Positions 7,965-17,400 are shown, numbered from the stretch's first letter. The stretch is DNA of 64,000 nucleotides from Diaphorobacter sp. HDW4A (GCF_011305995.1 NZ_CP049910.1:5146001-5210000); one strand, 5' to 3'. Notes: generated by a model from the sequence alone, not told the origin. Numbers and translations are program-made.

Positions 7965-8822
7965 TCAACCGAGCTGTTCAATGAGCAACTCGCGCACCTC
8001 ACGCACGATGGGCGCGTCGCCGCGCCGCGCGGGCAGCATCTGAAAGCTCACCGCGCCAAGCGCCGGAAGGCGTGACGCGCGCGCCGACACCGCCTCCACC
8101 CCTTCGCACAAAGCCGATTCATTCAGGCACGCAAACCCCAGCCCCGCCGCCAGCGCCGACTGCATGCCGCGCACGCCCGACGCCACATGCACCACCGTGA
8201 ACGCGACGCTCCTGTGGACAAGTGTTTTTTCGGCCAGCACCCGCAATGAACAACCTTCGGTCAGTGTGATCAACGGCAACGCCTGACCCTTTGCGGGCAG
8301 ACGCCCCGGAGCGGTCATCCAGCGCAATGGCTCGGTGCGCAGCAGGTGCGCGCGGGCGCTGGTTTTTCCATCCGCACGCATGGTGATGGCGATGTCCAGA
8401 AGACCGGCCGCGTGCTCCTCTTCCACCACACGGCTTTTCCCCATGGTGACGTACAGGCGCACACCGGGATGCTGCTGCGCAAGCCGCGCGAGCAGCCCCG
8501 TCACTTCGGACGGACGGAAGTAGTCGGTGATGCCAAGACGCAGTTCGCCCTCAAGCGGCGCTTCATGCAGATCGCGCCATGCCTCGTCGCTCATCGCCAG
8601 CAGGCGCAGCGCATGCTCGAGCAGCAACTTGCCCGCAGCCGTGGGCTGCACGCCGCTCTTGCTGCGCACCAGCAGCAGCTTTCCCGCTCGGTCCTCCAGC
8701 TTCTTCAACTGCTCGCTGGCAGCCGACTGCGACAGAAACACCACGCCCGCGCCCGCAGTCACGCTGCCGGCGTTCACGACATGCACGAAGGTTCTGAGTT
8801 GATCGATGTCGAAGGCTTGCAT
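7965..8822 (-). CDS. LysR-family transcriptional regulator
   Basis: A 285-residue LysR-type regulator. The HTH spans about residues 5-62 (FLSQSAASEQLKKLEDRAGK) and is followed by a typical effector-binding domain. The start at 8822 (MQAFDIDQLRTFVHVV) fits the family; an upstream in-frame ATG at 8930 would add 36 unlikely residues. It converges on the response regulator and is divergent from the tautomerase gene at 9062, the usual arrangement for a LysR protein and its target. The intergenic region holds repeated TACGCA elements and a 12-bp palindrome. Confidence 0.85.
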   Translation of the reverse strand: MQAFDIDQLRTFVHVVNAGSVTAGAGVVFLSQSAASEQLKKLEDRAGKLLLVRSKSGVQPTAAGKLLLEHALRLLAMSDEAWRDLHEAPLEGELRLGITDYFRPSEVTGLLARLAQQHPGVRLYVTMGKSRVVEEEHAAGLLDIAITMRADGKTSARAHLLRTEPLRWMTAPGRLPAKGQALPLITLTEGCSLRVLAEKTLVHRSVAFTVVHVASGVRGMQSALAAGLGFACLNESALCEGVEAVSARASRLPALGAVSFQMLPARRGDAPIVREVRELLIEQLG

Positions 8823-9061
8823 TGCACAGTTTCTGCACGGACCTGTCCAAAGGACATACCGCAGTTCTACAGGAATTTTCCAAACGGTTGTGCGCAGGTC
8901 ATACGCAAGAAATACGTAATTCATACGCAACTTGTCCAGTCGCTTGTACGCATATTATCCACCGGGTTTTCCGATGGATATCAACTGATATTCCCATTTT
9001 ACCGATGGATAAAAGATATCCAGAATGCATGTACATGCTTATCAACAGAGGTGTACGCAAC
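8823..9061. promoter_or_regulatory. Divergent LysR/tautomerase control region
   Basis: This 239-bp AT-richer region contains four TACGCA copies (8902, 8924, 8947 and 9054), the perfect palindrome GCATGTACATGC at 9027-9038, and two copies of CCGATGGATA about 30 bp apart (near 8971 and 9002). A near DnaA box (TTATCCACC) lies at 8955. The density of repeats suggests binding sites for the LysR protein. No TFBS family match is claimed. Confidence 0.45.
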
Positions 9062-9460
9062 ATGCCCCATATCGTTCTCTATCTCTCCGGCCCCGTAGAT
9101 GCGTCGCTTGCCCAATGCAGTGTGGACAAGGTGATCGACCTCACCTGCCGCGTGCTCGGAAAGAAGCCGGAGGTCATCTCCATACAGGTGTTTTTCACAC
9201 CTTCCGAACAATGGTTCATCGCCGGGAAAACACTCGCCGAGACGGGGCGCAGCGCGTTCCATCTCGACATCAGCGTGACTGACGAGACCAACACCAAGGC
9301 CGAGAAGGCGCAGTTCATCCGCGAGCTGCATGCGGCGCTCAAGGAGCTGCGACCCGACCTGCACGAGGTCAGCTATGTGCATGTGATCGATGCGCGCGCA
9401 GCGGCTTATGGCTATGGCGGGCGCACGCAGGAGTACCGGCACCAGCAGGCCGGGGTGTAA
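9062..9460 (+). CDS. Tautomerase-superfamily protein (4-oxalocrotonate tautomerase-like)
   Basis: A 132-residue cytosolic protein starting Met-Pro, so after methionine removal Pro1 would be the catalytic base of the tautomerase superfamily (MPHIVLYLSG). At about twice the length of a single 4-OT subunit, it resembles the two-repeat (CHMI/MIF-sized) members. Substrates in the family are keto-enol acids from aromatic degradation, but none can be assigned here. The gene is controlled from the repeat-rich region it shares with the divergent LysR gene. A much longer upstream reading in the same frame is rejected since the conserved Met-Pro is here. Confidence 0.75.
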   Translation: MPHIVLYLSGPVDASLAQCSVDKVIDLTCRVLGKKPEVISIQVFFTPSEQWFIAGKTLAETGRSAFHLDISVTDETNTKAEKAQFIRELHAALKELRPDLHEVSYVHVIDARAAAYGYGGRTQEYRHQQAGV

Positions 9461-9565
9461 GCCTCGAACATGGCGTGTCCTGTCGAACCATGGTCCTTGG
9501 GAATTCCCGAGGATCCGTCTGCCAGCGTGCACCGGATAATGGGCTGATCCAATAAACCCAACGCC

Positions 9566-10399
9566 ATGTCGTCACCGCTCTACACCTTTTCCATCCCGCC
9601 CAAGCCGACGCCGCCGATTGCCGCGCGCATTCCCTACATGGCATGTCCGCTGTGTGCCAGTAAACACTTCGTGGAACATCGGCGTGCGAGCTGTGAGCAC
9701 CATCCACTCTTCAAGCCGGGACTGCCAGGTTTGATGCGTTGGATGCAGTGTTCGGACTGCAGACATGTGTTCACTGACGGTGTCTGGAGCGAGCAGGCGC
9801 TATCAATGATCTTTGCGTCGGCCAATCCGCATCAACTGCCGGGAAACAATCTGCATCCGAGTCGCAGCATTTCTGCACGCATGGTGGAGAAGGTCATTGG
9901 GGTAACGGGCGTTGCAAAGGGCACATGGCTGGATGTCGGGTTTGGCAATGGCGCGTTGCTCGGGGCCGCAGAAGAATACGGATATTCTGTAGTGGGCCTC
10001 GACTTGCGCTCCCAGGCGGTGGAGTTGATGCGGCTTGACGGCATCGAAGCCCATGTGATGGAGTTCGAGCACTTTCAGCCAGAGCGACCACTCTCGGTGA
10101 TTTCCATGGCCGATGTGCTGGAACACATTCCCTATCCCATTCCTACGTTGCAGCATGCATATCAGGTCCTTGAGCCTGATGGGATGCTATTTCTGTCCAT
10201 GCCCAATGATGAGTGTTACGCATGGCGGGTGCTGGACAGAACCGGCCAGAATCCCTACTGGGGCGAGCTTGAGCACTATCACAACTTCGGGCGGGAGCGC
10301 CTGTTCGAGCTGTTGCGGGCTCAGGGTTTCGAGCCGTTGAGCTATGGCGTCAGCGAGCGGTACTACCTGTGCATGGAAGTCGTTGCTCGCAAACGCTGA
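9566..10399 (+). CDS. Class I SAM-dependent methyltransferase with N-terminal Cys4 zinc-ribbon
   Basis: A 277-residue cytosolic protein. Residues about 27-65 contain CPLC and, some 33 residues on, CSDC, a probable zinc ribbon. A methyltransferase_11/23-type domain follows, with motif I WLDVGFGNGALL, the acidic GLDLR after strand 2 and the ISMADVLEHIP stretch of motif IV. Similar architecture occurs in methyltransferases acting on sugars, lipids or small molecules; the acceptor is not identifiable. The gene is isolated: it follows the tautomerase by 105 bp on the same strand and converges on the sensor kinase with 4 bp between stop codons. It looks somewhat less GC-rich than neighbours, possibly acquired. 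Confidence 0.78.
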   Translation: MSSPLYTFSIPPKPTPPIAARIPYMACPLCASKHFVEHRRASCEHHPLFKPGLPGLMRWMQCSDCRHVFTDGVWSEQALSMIFASANPHQLPGNNLHPSRSISARMVEKVIGVTGVAKGTWLDVGFGNGALLGAAEEYGYSVVGLDLRSQAVELMRLDGIEAHVMEFEHFQPERPLSVISMADVLEHIPYPIPTLQHAYQVLEPDGMLFLSMPNDECYAWRVLDRTGQNPYWGELEHYHNFGRERLFELLRAQGFEPLSYGVSERYYLCMEVVARKR

Positions 10400-10403
10400 G
10401 AGG

Positions 10404-13064
10404 TCAGGATTTCTCTGTGATTTCACCTAAACGCAGCAGCGTCTGACTGAGCAGCGCCCGCAGCGCAGCGGGACGCACCGGCTTGAACAGCATCGCCCAG
10501 CCGCGTTCGGCCGCATTGCGGCGCAGAGCCACGTCGCGCTCGGCCGTCACCAGAATCACCTGCGGCGACTGTTGCCAGATGGCCGAAAGCTCGCCATACA
10601 GGTCGGGGCCGAAATACGCACCCATGCGCACGTCGAGCAGCACCAGTTGCGGCGCGTGGCCCCGGTTCGCGAAATCGAGCGCGGCCTGCGGTCCACCCGC
10701 GAACGGCACCTCGCAGCCCCAGCGTTCGAGCAATGCGCCGGTGGCCGCGCAGCTTGGCGCGTCGTCGTCGATGTACCAGGCGCGCAGGCCCTGAAGCGGC
10801 ATGTCTGCGCGGGCCTCGGGTTGCTTGGCGGCAGCTGTCGCGTCGGCCTGATGCGGTTGCTGCGCGGCCAGCGGCACGCTGACCCAGAAGGTGCTGCCCC
10901 GGCCCAATTCGGAGACAAGGCCGATCTCGTGGCCGAGCAGCTTGCCCAGCCGTTCGACGATGGCCAGCCCCAGCCCCGCGCCGCGGTCCTGGTCGTGGCC
11001 TTCGTTGAGACGACGAAACTCTTCGAAGATCTCGCGCTGCAGGCTCTTGGGAATGCCCGGGCCCTGATCGTGTACTTCGATGCGCAGGTGATCGCCGCGC
11101 CGCCTGCAGCCGATCAGCACGCGGCCCTTGGGCGTGTAGCGGATCGCGTTGGACAGCAGGTTCTGCAGGATGCGGCGCAGCAGCGCCTCATCGCTGTGGA
11201 CGACGTAGCGCGAGCCCACGGCGGTGAGCTTCAATCCACGGCTTTCCGCGATGATGCCGAAGTTGTGCTGCATCACCTGCAGGAGCGGGCCGAGCGTGAA
11301 GTCGCGCACATGCACGTCGAGCTGGCCCGACTCCATGCGCGAGATGTCGAGCAGGCTGTTGAGAATGCCGTCCTGTGCGGTGAGCGCGCCGTCGATGCTG
11401 TCGGCCACGTGGCGCGCTGTGTCGTCGTGCAGATGGCTGCGCAGGAGCGAGCTGAACATGCGCGCGGCGTTCAGCGGCTGTAGCAGGTCGTGCACGGCGG
11501 CGGCGACGAAGCGGGTCTTGTAGCGGTTGGCCGATTCGGCCTCGCGTTTCGCTTGGTCGAGATCGCGCGTACGCTCGGCGATGCGCTGTTCCAACGTGTC
11601 GGCCAGCGAGCGTAATTCGCGCGCGGCGTTCTTATAGCTGGTGATGTCGGCATAGCTCGTGACGAAGCCCCCATCGGGCATGGGATTGCCGCGTATTTCA
11701 AGCACCGTGCCGTCGCTCTTGGCGCTTTCGTGCAGATGGCTCGTGCCTTCGCGCAGATGGTCGAGGCGGCGCTGAATCGCCTCTTCGCTGGGGTTGGGTC
11801 CGATCAGTCCGCGCCGCGCGTTGTGGCGGATCAGCGCCTCGACGGGCGCGCCCACGCGCATGAGCTCGGGCGGAAAGCGGAACAGCTGCACATAGCGCGA
11901 ATTCCAGGCCACCAGATTCAGATCCGCATCGATCACCACTACGCCCTGGGGCAGATGCTGCAGGCTGCGTGAGAGGCCGGTGTCGGCCTGCTTGGCGGCC
12001 TGCAGAATGCCGTCCTGCGCGGTGCGCAGCTCCTGCGCATGCTGGTGCAGCACGGTCTCCAGTTCCTGGCGGCTGCGCTGGCGCAGGTTGGACAGACGCT
12101 GGCGCTGGCGCACATACAGCACCAGCATCGCGAGCGCGAGCCAGATGCCCGCTGCAGCCACCGCCGCCCAGCGGCTGGCGATCGTGCTGCTTTGCGTGTT
12201 GTGAAGCAGATGCAGATGCCATTTCGAGTCGGGCAGCTGAACCGTCTGCCAGAGCATGGGCTGCGACAGCGAAGGCTCCTTGAAGCGCGCGAGCGTGCCG
12301 CCGTCGGCCACCTCTTTTTCGATGCTGAACTGCAGCGGTCGCAGTTCCTGGTCGGCATATTGGCGCGTCGCGTTGAGCTCGCCCTGGTCTTTGGGCGAGA
12401 GCGGCGCGAGCAATCGATAACGCCAGTCATCGTGATTGGCGAGAAACACCACGTCGTGCGCATCGGAGGCAAATACGATGTCGCTGGTCTGCAGCCAGCC
12501 GCGCTCCAGCTCGATCAGCAGGATCTTGATGGCGATGAGGCCCACGATGTTGCTCTCGTCATCGACGATGGCGCGCGAGAGAAAGTAGCCCGCCTCGCCG
12601 GTCGTCATACCGATGCCGTAGAAGCGCCCACGGCCCTCGGCGATGGCCTGCGTCACGTAGGGGCGGTAGCTGTAGTCCTCACCCACGTTGCTGCGCTCGT
12701 CGCGCCAGTTGCTAGCAGCAAGGGCACGTCCCCGCACGTTGATCAGCGTGAGCGTGGACGAATGGCTGGCACCGTTAGCGGCCTCGAGCTTGCGGTTGAG
12801 CTGGTCGACCTCGGCGCTCGTCAGCGGATGCGTGAGCGCCGCGCGCAACTGCGGATCCAGCGCCAGCACCTCGGGCAGCGTGCGGTAGCGGTCGATGCGC
12901 TGCGACAGCTCCTGCGCGTAGAGCGAGAGCTGGCGCTCCACGGTGCGGCTTTCTTCCTGCAGCGAGCGGTGCAGCGCGTACTGGCTGGCCAGCAGCATGC
13001 AGACCAGCATGCCCGCGAGCACGGCAACTACGGTCCACACAATTCGACGGCGCGATGAGGGCAT
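10404..13064 (-). CDS. Hybrid sensor histidine kinase (DctB-like sensor, PAS, HisKA, HATPase, receiver)
   Basis: An 886-residue inner-membrane kinase. TM1 (about 8-28) and TM2 (about 298-318) flank a periplasmic dCache/DctB-like sensor. A coiled coil and PAS domain (about 367-477) follow. The HisKA domain carries the phosphoacceptor H525 in VHDLLQPLN; the ATPase shows NLLSNAIRYTP, DQGPGIP and GAGLGLAIVERL; the C-terminal receiver has D811 in LVLLDVRMG and the FKP lysine. The start is ATG 13064; a TTG at 13088 is less likely. Divergent from dctA, so it probably senses C4-dicarboxylates or a related acid; its output regulator is likely the NarL-type protein at 7314, as no other is in the window. 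Confidence 0.85.
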   Translation of the reverse strand: MPSSRRRIVWTVVAVLAGMLVCMLLASQYALHRSLQEESRTVERQLSLYAQELSQRIDRYRTLPEVLALDPQLRAALTHPLTSAEVDQLNRKLEAANGASHSSTLTLINVRGRALAASNWRDERSNVGEDYSYRPYVTQAIAEGRGRFYGIGMTTGEAGYFLSRAIVDDESNIVGLIAIKILLIELERGWLQTSDIVFASDAHDVVFLANHDDWRYRLLAPLSPKDQGELNATRQYADQELRPLQFSIEKEVADGGTLARFKEPSLSQPMLWQTVQLPDSKWHLHLLHNTQSSTIASRWAAVAAAGIWLALAMLVLYVRQRQRLSNLRQRSRQELETVLHQHAQELRTAQDGILQAAKQADTGLSRSLQHLPQGVVVIDADLNLVAWNSRYVQLFRFPPELMRVGAPVEALIRHNARRGLIGPNPSEEAIQRRLDHLREGTSHLHESAKSDGTVLEIRGNPMPDGGFVTSYADITSYKNAARELRSLADTLEQRIAERTRDLDQAKREAESANRYKTRFVAAAVHDLLQPLNAARMFSSLLRSHLHDDTARHVADSIDGALTAQDGILNSLLDISRMESGQLDVHVRDFTLGPLLQVMQHNFGIIAESRGLKLTAVGSRYVVHSDEALLRRILQNLLSNAIRYTPKGRVLIGCRRRGDHLRIEVHDQGPGIPKSLQREIFEEFRRLNEGHDQDRGAGLGLAIVERLGKLLGHEIGLVSELGRGSTFWVSVPLAAQQPHQADATAAAKQPEARADMPLQGLRAWYIDDDAPSCAATGALLERWGCEVPFAGGPQAALDFANRGHAPQLVLLDVRMGAYFGPDLYGELSAIWQQSPQVILVTAERDVALRRNAAERGWAMLFKPVRPAALRALLSQTLLRLGEITEKS

Positions 13065-13141
13065 GGGGTTCGGTCGATCAAAAGTCAAAAAAAAAGGGGT
13101 GGCAGGTGATTGAACCGCCGAATACTGCAGTGTAGGTACTA

Positions 13142-13151
13142 GGTAATTACC
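13142..13151. promoter_or_regulatory. Palindrome upstream of dctA
   Basis: GGTAATTACC is a perfect 10-bp palindrome embedded in CTAGGTAATTACCCTAGG, between the divergent kinase and dctA genes (gap 13065-13336). The flanking CTAGG repeats extend the symmetry. It is a plausible binding site for the NarL-family regulator or another dctA regulator; evidence is positional only. Confidence 0.4.
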
Positions 13152-13336
13152 CTAGGTTACGAAGTTCACCCAGAGGGAGCCTGGTCCGACTAATACCAAT
13201 GTGTTATCGCCAGCTGTGGCCATGCGCCGTACAAACCGGAACATTCCGCAAGCTGGCGATGGTTTCGCTCGCAGCATGGCTCGTAAAACAGCTTGCTCCC
13301 GCATGCGGTCTCACATTCAAACTTTGGAGAACCCGC

Positions 13337-14662
13337 ATGCAACCCATCCCGCAGCAGGCTGCGCAGCCCGAGCATCTGCCGTTCTATCGGCAGCTTTATT
13401 TCCAGGTGATCTTCGCCATCGTGGTCGGCGTGCTGCTCGGCTACTTCGAGCCCGCCTACGCGCAGCAATTCAAGCCGCTGGGTGACGCCTTCGTGAAGCT
13501 GGTGAAGATGATCATCGCGCCGGTGATCTTTCTCACCATCGTGACCGGCATCGCCGGCATGACGCAGCTGCGCACCGTGGGCCGCGTGTTCGCCAAGACC
13601 ATGGTCTACTTTCTGTTCTTCTCGACGCTCGCGCTGATCGTCGGCCTGATCGTCGCGCACGTGATCCAGCCGGGCGCTGGCATGCATATCAACGTGGCCG
13701 ATCTGGACCAGAAGGAAGTGCAGGGCTACGTGAGCAAGTCGCACGAGATGACGCTCACCGGCTTCCTCATGGACATCATCCCCAAGACGCTGGTCAGCCC
13801 GTTCGTGGGTGACAACATCCTGCAGGTGCTGTTCATCGCCGTGCTGTTCGGCATCTCGCTGGCCATGTCCGGCGACCACGGCAAACCGGTGCTGAAGTTC
13901 CTCGAATCGCTCACCATCCCCGTGTTCAAGCTAGTGGGTATTCTCATGAAGGCCGCTCCCATTGGTGCTTTCGGCGCCATCGCCTTCACCATCGGCAAGT
14001 TCGGTCTGGGCTCGCTCGTGAACCTCGCATGGCTGGTCGGTACGTTCTACATCACCTCGCTGCTGTTTGTGGTGGTGATCCTTGGTGCCGTCGCCCACAT
14101 GTGCGGCTTCTCCGTGATCAAGCTGGCCAAGTACCTCAAGGCCGAACTGCTGCTGGTGCTGGGCACCTCGTCGTCCGAATCTGCCCTGCCCTCGCTCATG
14201 CAGAAGATGGAGCGCGCCGGTTGCAGCAAGTCGGTGGTCGGCCTCGTGGTTCCTACCGGCTACTCGTTCAATCTGGACGGCACCAACATCTACATGACGC
14301 TGGCCGCGCTGTTCATCGCGCAAGCCACCGACACCCACCTCACGCTCGGCCACCAGATTATGCTGCTGCTGGTCGCGATGCTGAGCTCCAAGGGCGCTGC
14401 TGGTGTGACCGGCGCAGGCTTCATCACCTTGGCCGCCACGCTCGCCGTGGTGCCCGAAGTGCCGGTCGCCGGCATGGCGCTGATTCTGGGTGTGGACCGC
14501 TTCATGAGCGAATGCCGCTCGCTGACCAACTTCATGGGCAATGCAGTCGCCACCGTCGTCGTCTCGCGCTGGGAAAACGCGCTGGATCACAGCAAGCTCG
14601 ACGCCGCGCTCAACGACACGCTGCCACCCGAACCCGAAGAACCCGGCGCAAAGCACGCCTGA
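13337..14662 (+). CDS. dctA: C4-dicarboxylate/H+ symporter, DAACS family
   Basis: A 441-residue polytopic inner-membrane carrier for succinate, fumarate, malate and sometimes aspartate or orotate. DctA signatures are clear: the serine-rich hairpin [17 protein letters not shown], the [20 protein letters not shown] motif and [23 protein letters not shown] 13337 has a TTGGAGAA ribosome-binding site 7 nt upstream; the longer reading from 13199 has no support. It is divergent from the DctB-like hybrid kinase, which is a likely regulator, and ends in its own terminator at 14680-14718. Confidence 0.95.
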   Translation: MQPIPQQAAQPEHLPFYRQLYFQVIFAIVVGVLLGYFEPAYAQQFKPLGDAFVKLVKMIIAPVIFLTIVTGIAGMTQLRTVGRVFAKTMVYFLFFSTLALIVGLIVAHVIQPGAGMHINVADLDQKEVQGYVSKSHEMTLTGFLMDIIPKTLVSPFVGDNILQVLFIAVLFGISLAMSGDHGKPVLKFLESLTIPVFKLVGILMKAAPIGAFGAIAFTIGKFGLGSLVNLAWLVGTFYITSLLFVVVILGAVAHMCGFSVIKLAKYLKAELLLVLGTSSSESALPSLMQKMERAGCSKSVVGLVVPTGYSFNLDGTNIYMTLAALFIAQATDTHLTLGHQIMLLLVAMLSSKGAAGVTGAGFITLAATLAVVPEVPVAGMALILGVDRFMSECRSLTNFMGNAVATVVVSRWENALDHSKLDAALNDTLPPEPEEPGAKHA

Positions 14663-14679
14663 GCATTCTTGCCATCCGT

Positions 14680-14718
14680 AAAGCCCCGTGGCTGACGTCT
14701 GTCGGCCACGGGGCTTTT
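14680..14718 (+). terminator. Intrinsic terminator of dctA
   Basis: AAAGCCCCGTGGC (14680-14692) pairs with GCCACGGGGCTTTT (14704-14717), a 13-bp stem ending in T residues, 18 bp after the dctA stop. Confidence 0.88.
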
Positions 14719-14815
14719 GTCATTCAAGGCGCTTCTGTGGACAACTTGCAGCCGCACTGCGTAGCATGGCAAAAATTGCAAAACTGCAGCGCTGCTTTCC
14801 ACAAGGCCTTCCTCC

Positions 14816-16012
14816 ATGCACATTGCTCGTCGCTCGTTTCACCGGCTTGGCTGCTGTCTGCTGCTACCCTGGATGGGCTCGGTGGCGCTTGCCCAGACCG
14901 GCTCCGACGTGTTGCCCGGTCATCTCTACGAAGGCACGCTCAAGGGCCACGAGGTACAGGCCTGCATCGAACAGGACGAGGGCCTGTTCTACGTGCTGGT
15001 CGCAAAGGAAAGCACGTCCGCTGTGGAACTCTTCAAGCCCAACACCCAGCGCATGGCACGGCCGCCGTCCGAGATGGCAACCGAGCTGGCGGGTATGTGG
15101 CAGACCAGCCTCGAAGGCAGCTGCTGCACCCATTCGCTTGCTGATCCATTGCAGGGCGAGCATCTCGCAGACTGGATGACGCTCAAGGCCAGCGGTGACA
15201 AGTCCTGGCAGGGGACGATGCACTTCCGGCTGCGCGGGGATCCATCGTCGGCCCCCAAATGGGATAGCGCGCCGCTGCAGCTCAAGTGGGTGGCGGACAC
15301 CTGCGAGAGGTTCGAGCGCAAGCGCCTCGACCGCCCCTGGCAGGAGATGCGCCTGATCAAGGCGCAGCACGCCGAAGTCAAAGTGCAGTCGCACCGGATG
15401 AAGCTCAAGCACCTGCAGCATCCCGTGTCCAAGGCCATGGCGCTGGAGCTGCTGCCCACGCCCGCCGTTCCACCGACTGCGCTGCAAGCCATCAACCGCC
15501 AGTTGATCGCCATGCGCGAGGACATGAACAGCGACTGGAGCCAGTGCTCGGAATACGATGGTGAGATGCGTCTGATCGCCGAGTCAGCGCGTGTCGTCAC
15601 CATAGAGACGAGCACCGCGTCCTACTGCGGTGGCGCGCATCCCAACGAGGGCCAGGGCTTTCAGACCTTCGATCTGGCAACGGGTGAGCCCATAGACTTC
15701 AACCGCTGGTTGACGCAGCCCGCCAAGCCCAACGACAGAGCGCTTCCCCTGAAGCTGCTGGAGCGGCTGCTCAAGTCCATTGGCAACACGCAGGGCGACG
15801 ATCAGGGCTGCATCGAACGCATGCGCGAGACGGGCCAGTTCGAGCTGTGGATGAGTCCCAAGGGAGCGCAGTTCCGATTCATGGAAGGCGGGCGGCCCTA
15901 TATCGTCTGCCGCGACGACTACGCCCTTTCCTTCTCCACCGTGCGGCCCTTCATCCGGGCCGACAGGCGCAAGGAGTTTGACGCAGTCGCGCGAAGCTTT
16001 TCAGCCCGTTGA
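14816..16012 (+). CDS. Exported protein of unknown function with DUF3298-like C-terminal region
   Basis: A 398-residue protein with a signal peptide (about 1-26, ending VALAQ). The first half (about 30-190) is unassigned and contains a GSCCTHS cysteine cluster. The second half has TIETSTASYCGGAHPNEGQGFQ, the motif of DUF3298/RsiV-like extracytoplasmic domains, followed by FDLATGEPIDFNRW. Such domains sit in anti-sigma factors, deacetylases and lipoproteins, but no catalytic or membrane segment is visible here. Most likely periplasmic. Monocistronic between the dctA terminator and convergent rdgC. The function is unknown. Confidence 0.65.
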   Translation: MHIARRSFHRLGCCLLLPWMGSVALAQTGSDVLPGHLYEGTLKGHEVQACIEQDEGLFYVLVAKESTSAVELFKPNTQRMARPPSEMATELAGMWQTSLEGSCCTHSLADPLQGEHLADWMTLKASGDKSWQGTMHFRLRGDPSSAPKWDSAPLQLKWVADTCERFERKRLDRPWQEMRLIKAQHAEVKVQSHRMKLKHLQHPVSKAMALELLPTPAVPPTALQAINRQLIAMREDMNSDWSQCSEYDGEMRLIAESARVVTIETSTASYCGGAHPNEGQGFQTFDLATGEPIDFNRWLTQPAKPNDRALPLKLLERLLKSIGNTQGDDQGCIERMRETGQFELWMSPKGAQFRFMEGGRPYIVCRDDYALSFSTVRPFIRADRRKEFDAVARSFSAR

Positions 16013-16023
16013 TCATTCGCTGA

Positions 16024-17040
16024 TCAGAACGGCGGATCTTCTTCCTCGTCGTCACCGTCCGTGGTCACTGCGGACTTGGAGTTATCCACAGCACCCGGCT
16101 TGGTGTTGGCATCCGCGCGTGGCGTGGCAGTCGACGTACCGCCGCCAAGTTCCGTGCGCCCCTCGCCGCCCAGCGCGTCGATCAGATCGGGCAGCAGCTT
16201 GGTGAGCTCGCCGGTGGCGATGGCCACGTCGGTGTCGAAGCCGCCATCGTCCTGCTTCTGGCCTTCAAAGACCGTGTCGAGGAAGGACACTTTTTTGATC
16301 TGAAAGCTCTCCGTCAGCACGAACGAGACGCGGTCGTCCCAAGTCATCGCTAGCTTGGTCGGCAGTTTGCCCTGTTCGATGTGCTCGCGAACTTCGTCGA
16401 TATCGAGCGGATGGCGCGAATAGCGCACCACGGCCTTGGCTTCGTCGGCGCTCTTGAGCTCGCACTCGCGGTCGATGCTGAAGCCAACCGGCGGCTCCTG
16501 CTCCTTGAGCCAGTGCGCCATGCAAGCCTGCGGCGACTCGGCCGTGTCGAGCAGCGCCACAGCAAAGCCCGGGAGCGCGTCGACCAGCATGGTCACCACC
16601 TCATCGGCACGGCCCTGGCTGCCGGTGTCGAGCACCAGCAGATGCGCCTCGGGATCGATCCACACCCAAGTCGAGCCTTGCTTGGTGAAGGCCATGGGCA
16701 GCAGGTCGAGCTTGGCCTCTTCCTTGAGCTCCTTGCTCTCCTTCTTGCCAGGCTTGCGACCGGTTTCCTGCTCGATGCGCGCGGCCTTCTCTTTGACCTT
16801 GCGCGCCAATACAGAGCCCGGCAGCACCTTGGCCTCGGTTATCAGGCGCAGGATCCACTGCCCGCCCACGGATTCGGCGAGCAGGCCATGCTCATCGCCG
16901 CGCGGCGGCACCCAGCCGACGGACTTTTCCTGTGTCGCGCCGCATTCCTCGAACAGCGACTTGGCGAGAGCCTCTTCCAACTGCGTCAACTCCGTCTGCC
17001 ATGACTCGGCGATGCGATACACGATCATGTTTTTGAACAC
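16024..17040 (-). CDS. rdgC: Recombination-associated protein RdgC
   Basis: A 338-residue nucleoid-associated DNA-binding protein that forms a ring dimer on DNA and restrains RecA. It has the RdgC N-terminus (MFKNMIVYRI, then VGWVPPRGDEHGLL) and the mid-protein LLPMAFTKQGSTWVWIDPE stretch. The C-terminal tail (about 300-338) is low-complexity and acidic, ending GDDEEEDPPF. Translation starts at GTG 17040; an internal ATG at 17028 would trim four conserved residues. An exact DnaA box lies inside the coding sequence (16082-16090, encoding V-D-N) and another upstream at 17214. Confidence 0.93.
   Translation of the reverse strand: MFKNMIVYRIAESWQTELTQLEEALAKSLFEECGATQEKSVGWVPPRGDEHGLLAESVGGQWILRLITEAKVLPGSVLARKVKEKAARIEQETGRKPGKKESKELKEEAKLDLLPMAFTKQGSTWVWIDPEAHLLVLDTGSQGRADEVVTMLVDALPGFAVALLDTAESPQACMAHWLKEQEPPVGFSIDRECELKSADEAKAVVRYSRHPLDIDEVREHIEQGKLPTKLAMTWDDRVSFVLTESFQIKKVSFLDTVFEGQKQDDGGFDTDVAIATGELTKLLPDLIDALGGEGRTELGGGTSTATPRADANTKPGAVDNSKSAVTTDGDDEEEDPPF
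16082..16090 (+). other. Exact DnaA box inside rdgC
   Basis: TTATCCACA on the plus strand, within the rdgC coding sequence. One of twelve exact boxes, all in the first 23 kb. Confidence 0.5.
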
Positions 17041-17213
17041 GATAACTATCCGTCCTTCACTTTGCGAAATTCATGAGCGGCCCACAAGGACCCTCTACCT
17101 GTCTGCATTGTCCGTGTTGTGCGATGTCCCTTCACGGGAGATTCAAGATTCAGACCGCCATCAAAATAATAGCGGCCATTGCTGTTGCAATGGTCAATGC
17201 AGGTCGATTTCAG

Positions 17214-17222
17214 TTATCCACA
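17214..17222 (+). other. Exact DnaA box in the rdgC/spy-like intergenic region
   Basis: TTATCCACA, 174 bp upstream of the rdgC start, in the 407-bp gap 17041-17447. The rest of this gap shows only the Spy-gene leader hairpin at 17340-17400. Confidence 0.55.
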
Positions 17223-17339
17223 GCCCGGCTTGAGGAGCCCCAAAGCGCATCCCCGGCGCTGGAGAAATTTGTAGAACTTTACACAGATTGAAATTTGGAA
17301 CACCGTGGCGATACATGCCGATCCCACACTTGCATCCAA

Positions 17340-17400
17340 GCGCCGGGGTTCTTGTCCTGCTCCTCTCGACTGCTCTCTCTCAGGCAGACACCCCCGGCGC
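17340..17400 (+). other. Long-range hairpin in the leader of the Spy-like gene
   Basis: GCGCCGGGG (17340-17348) is complementary to CCCCGGCGC (17392-17400) across a 43-nt pyrimidine-rich loop, ending 47 nt before the ATG at 17448. If transcribed it could structure the 5' leader. No promoter was identified with confidence in this gap. Confidence 0.3.

Noticed and set aside
16082..16090. The single DnaA boxes inside genes as stand-alone origins
   Set aside because: They lack neighbouring boxes, a trio tract or an AT-rich region; they are kept only as part of the regional box cluster.
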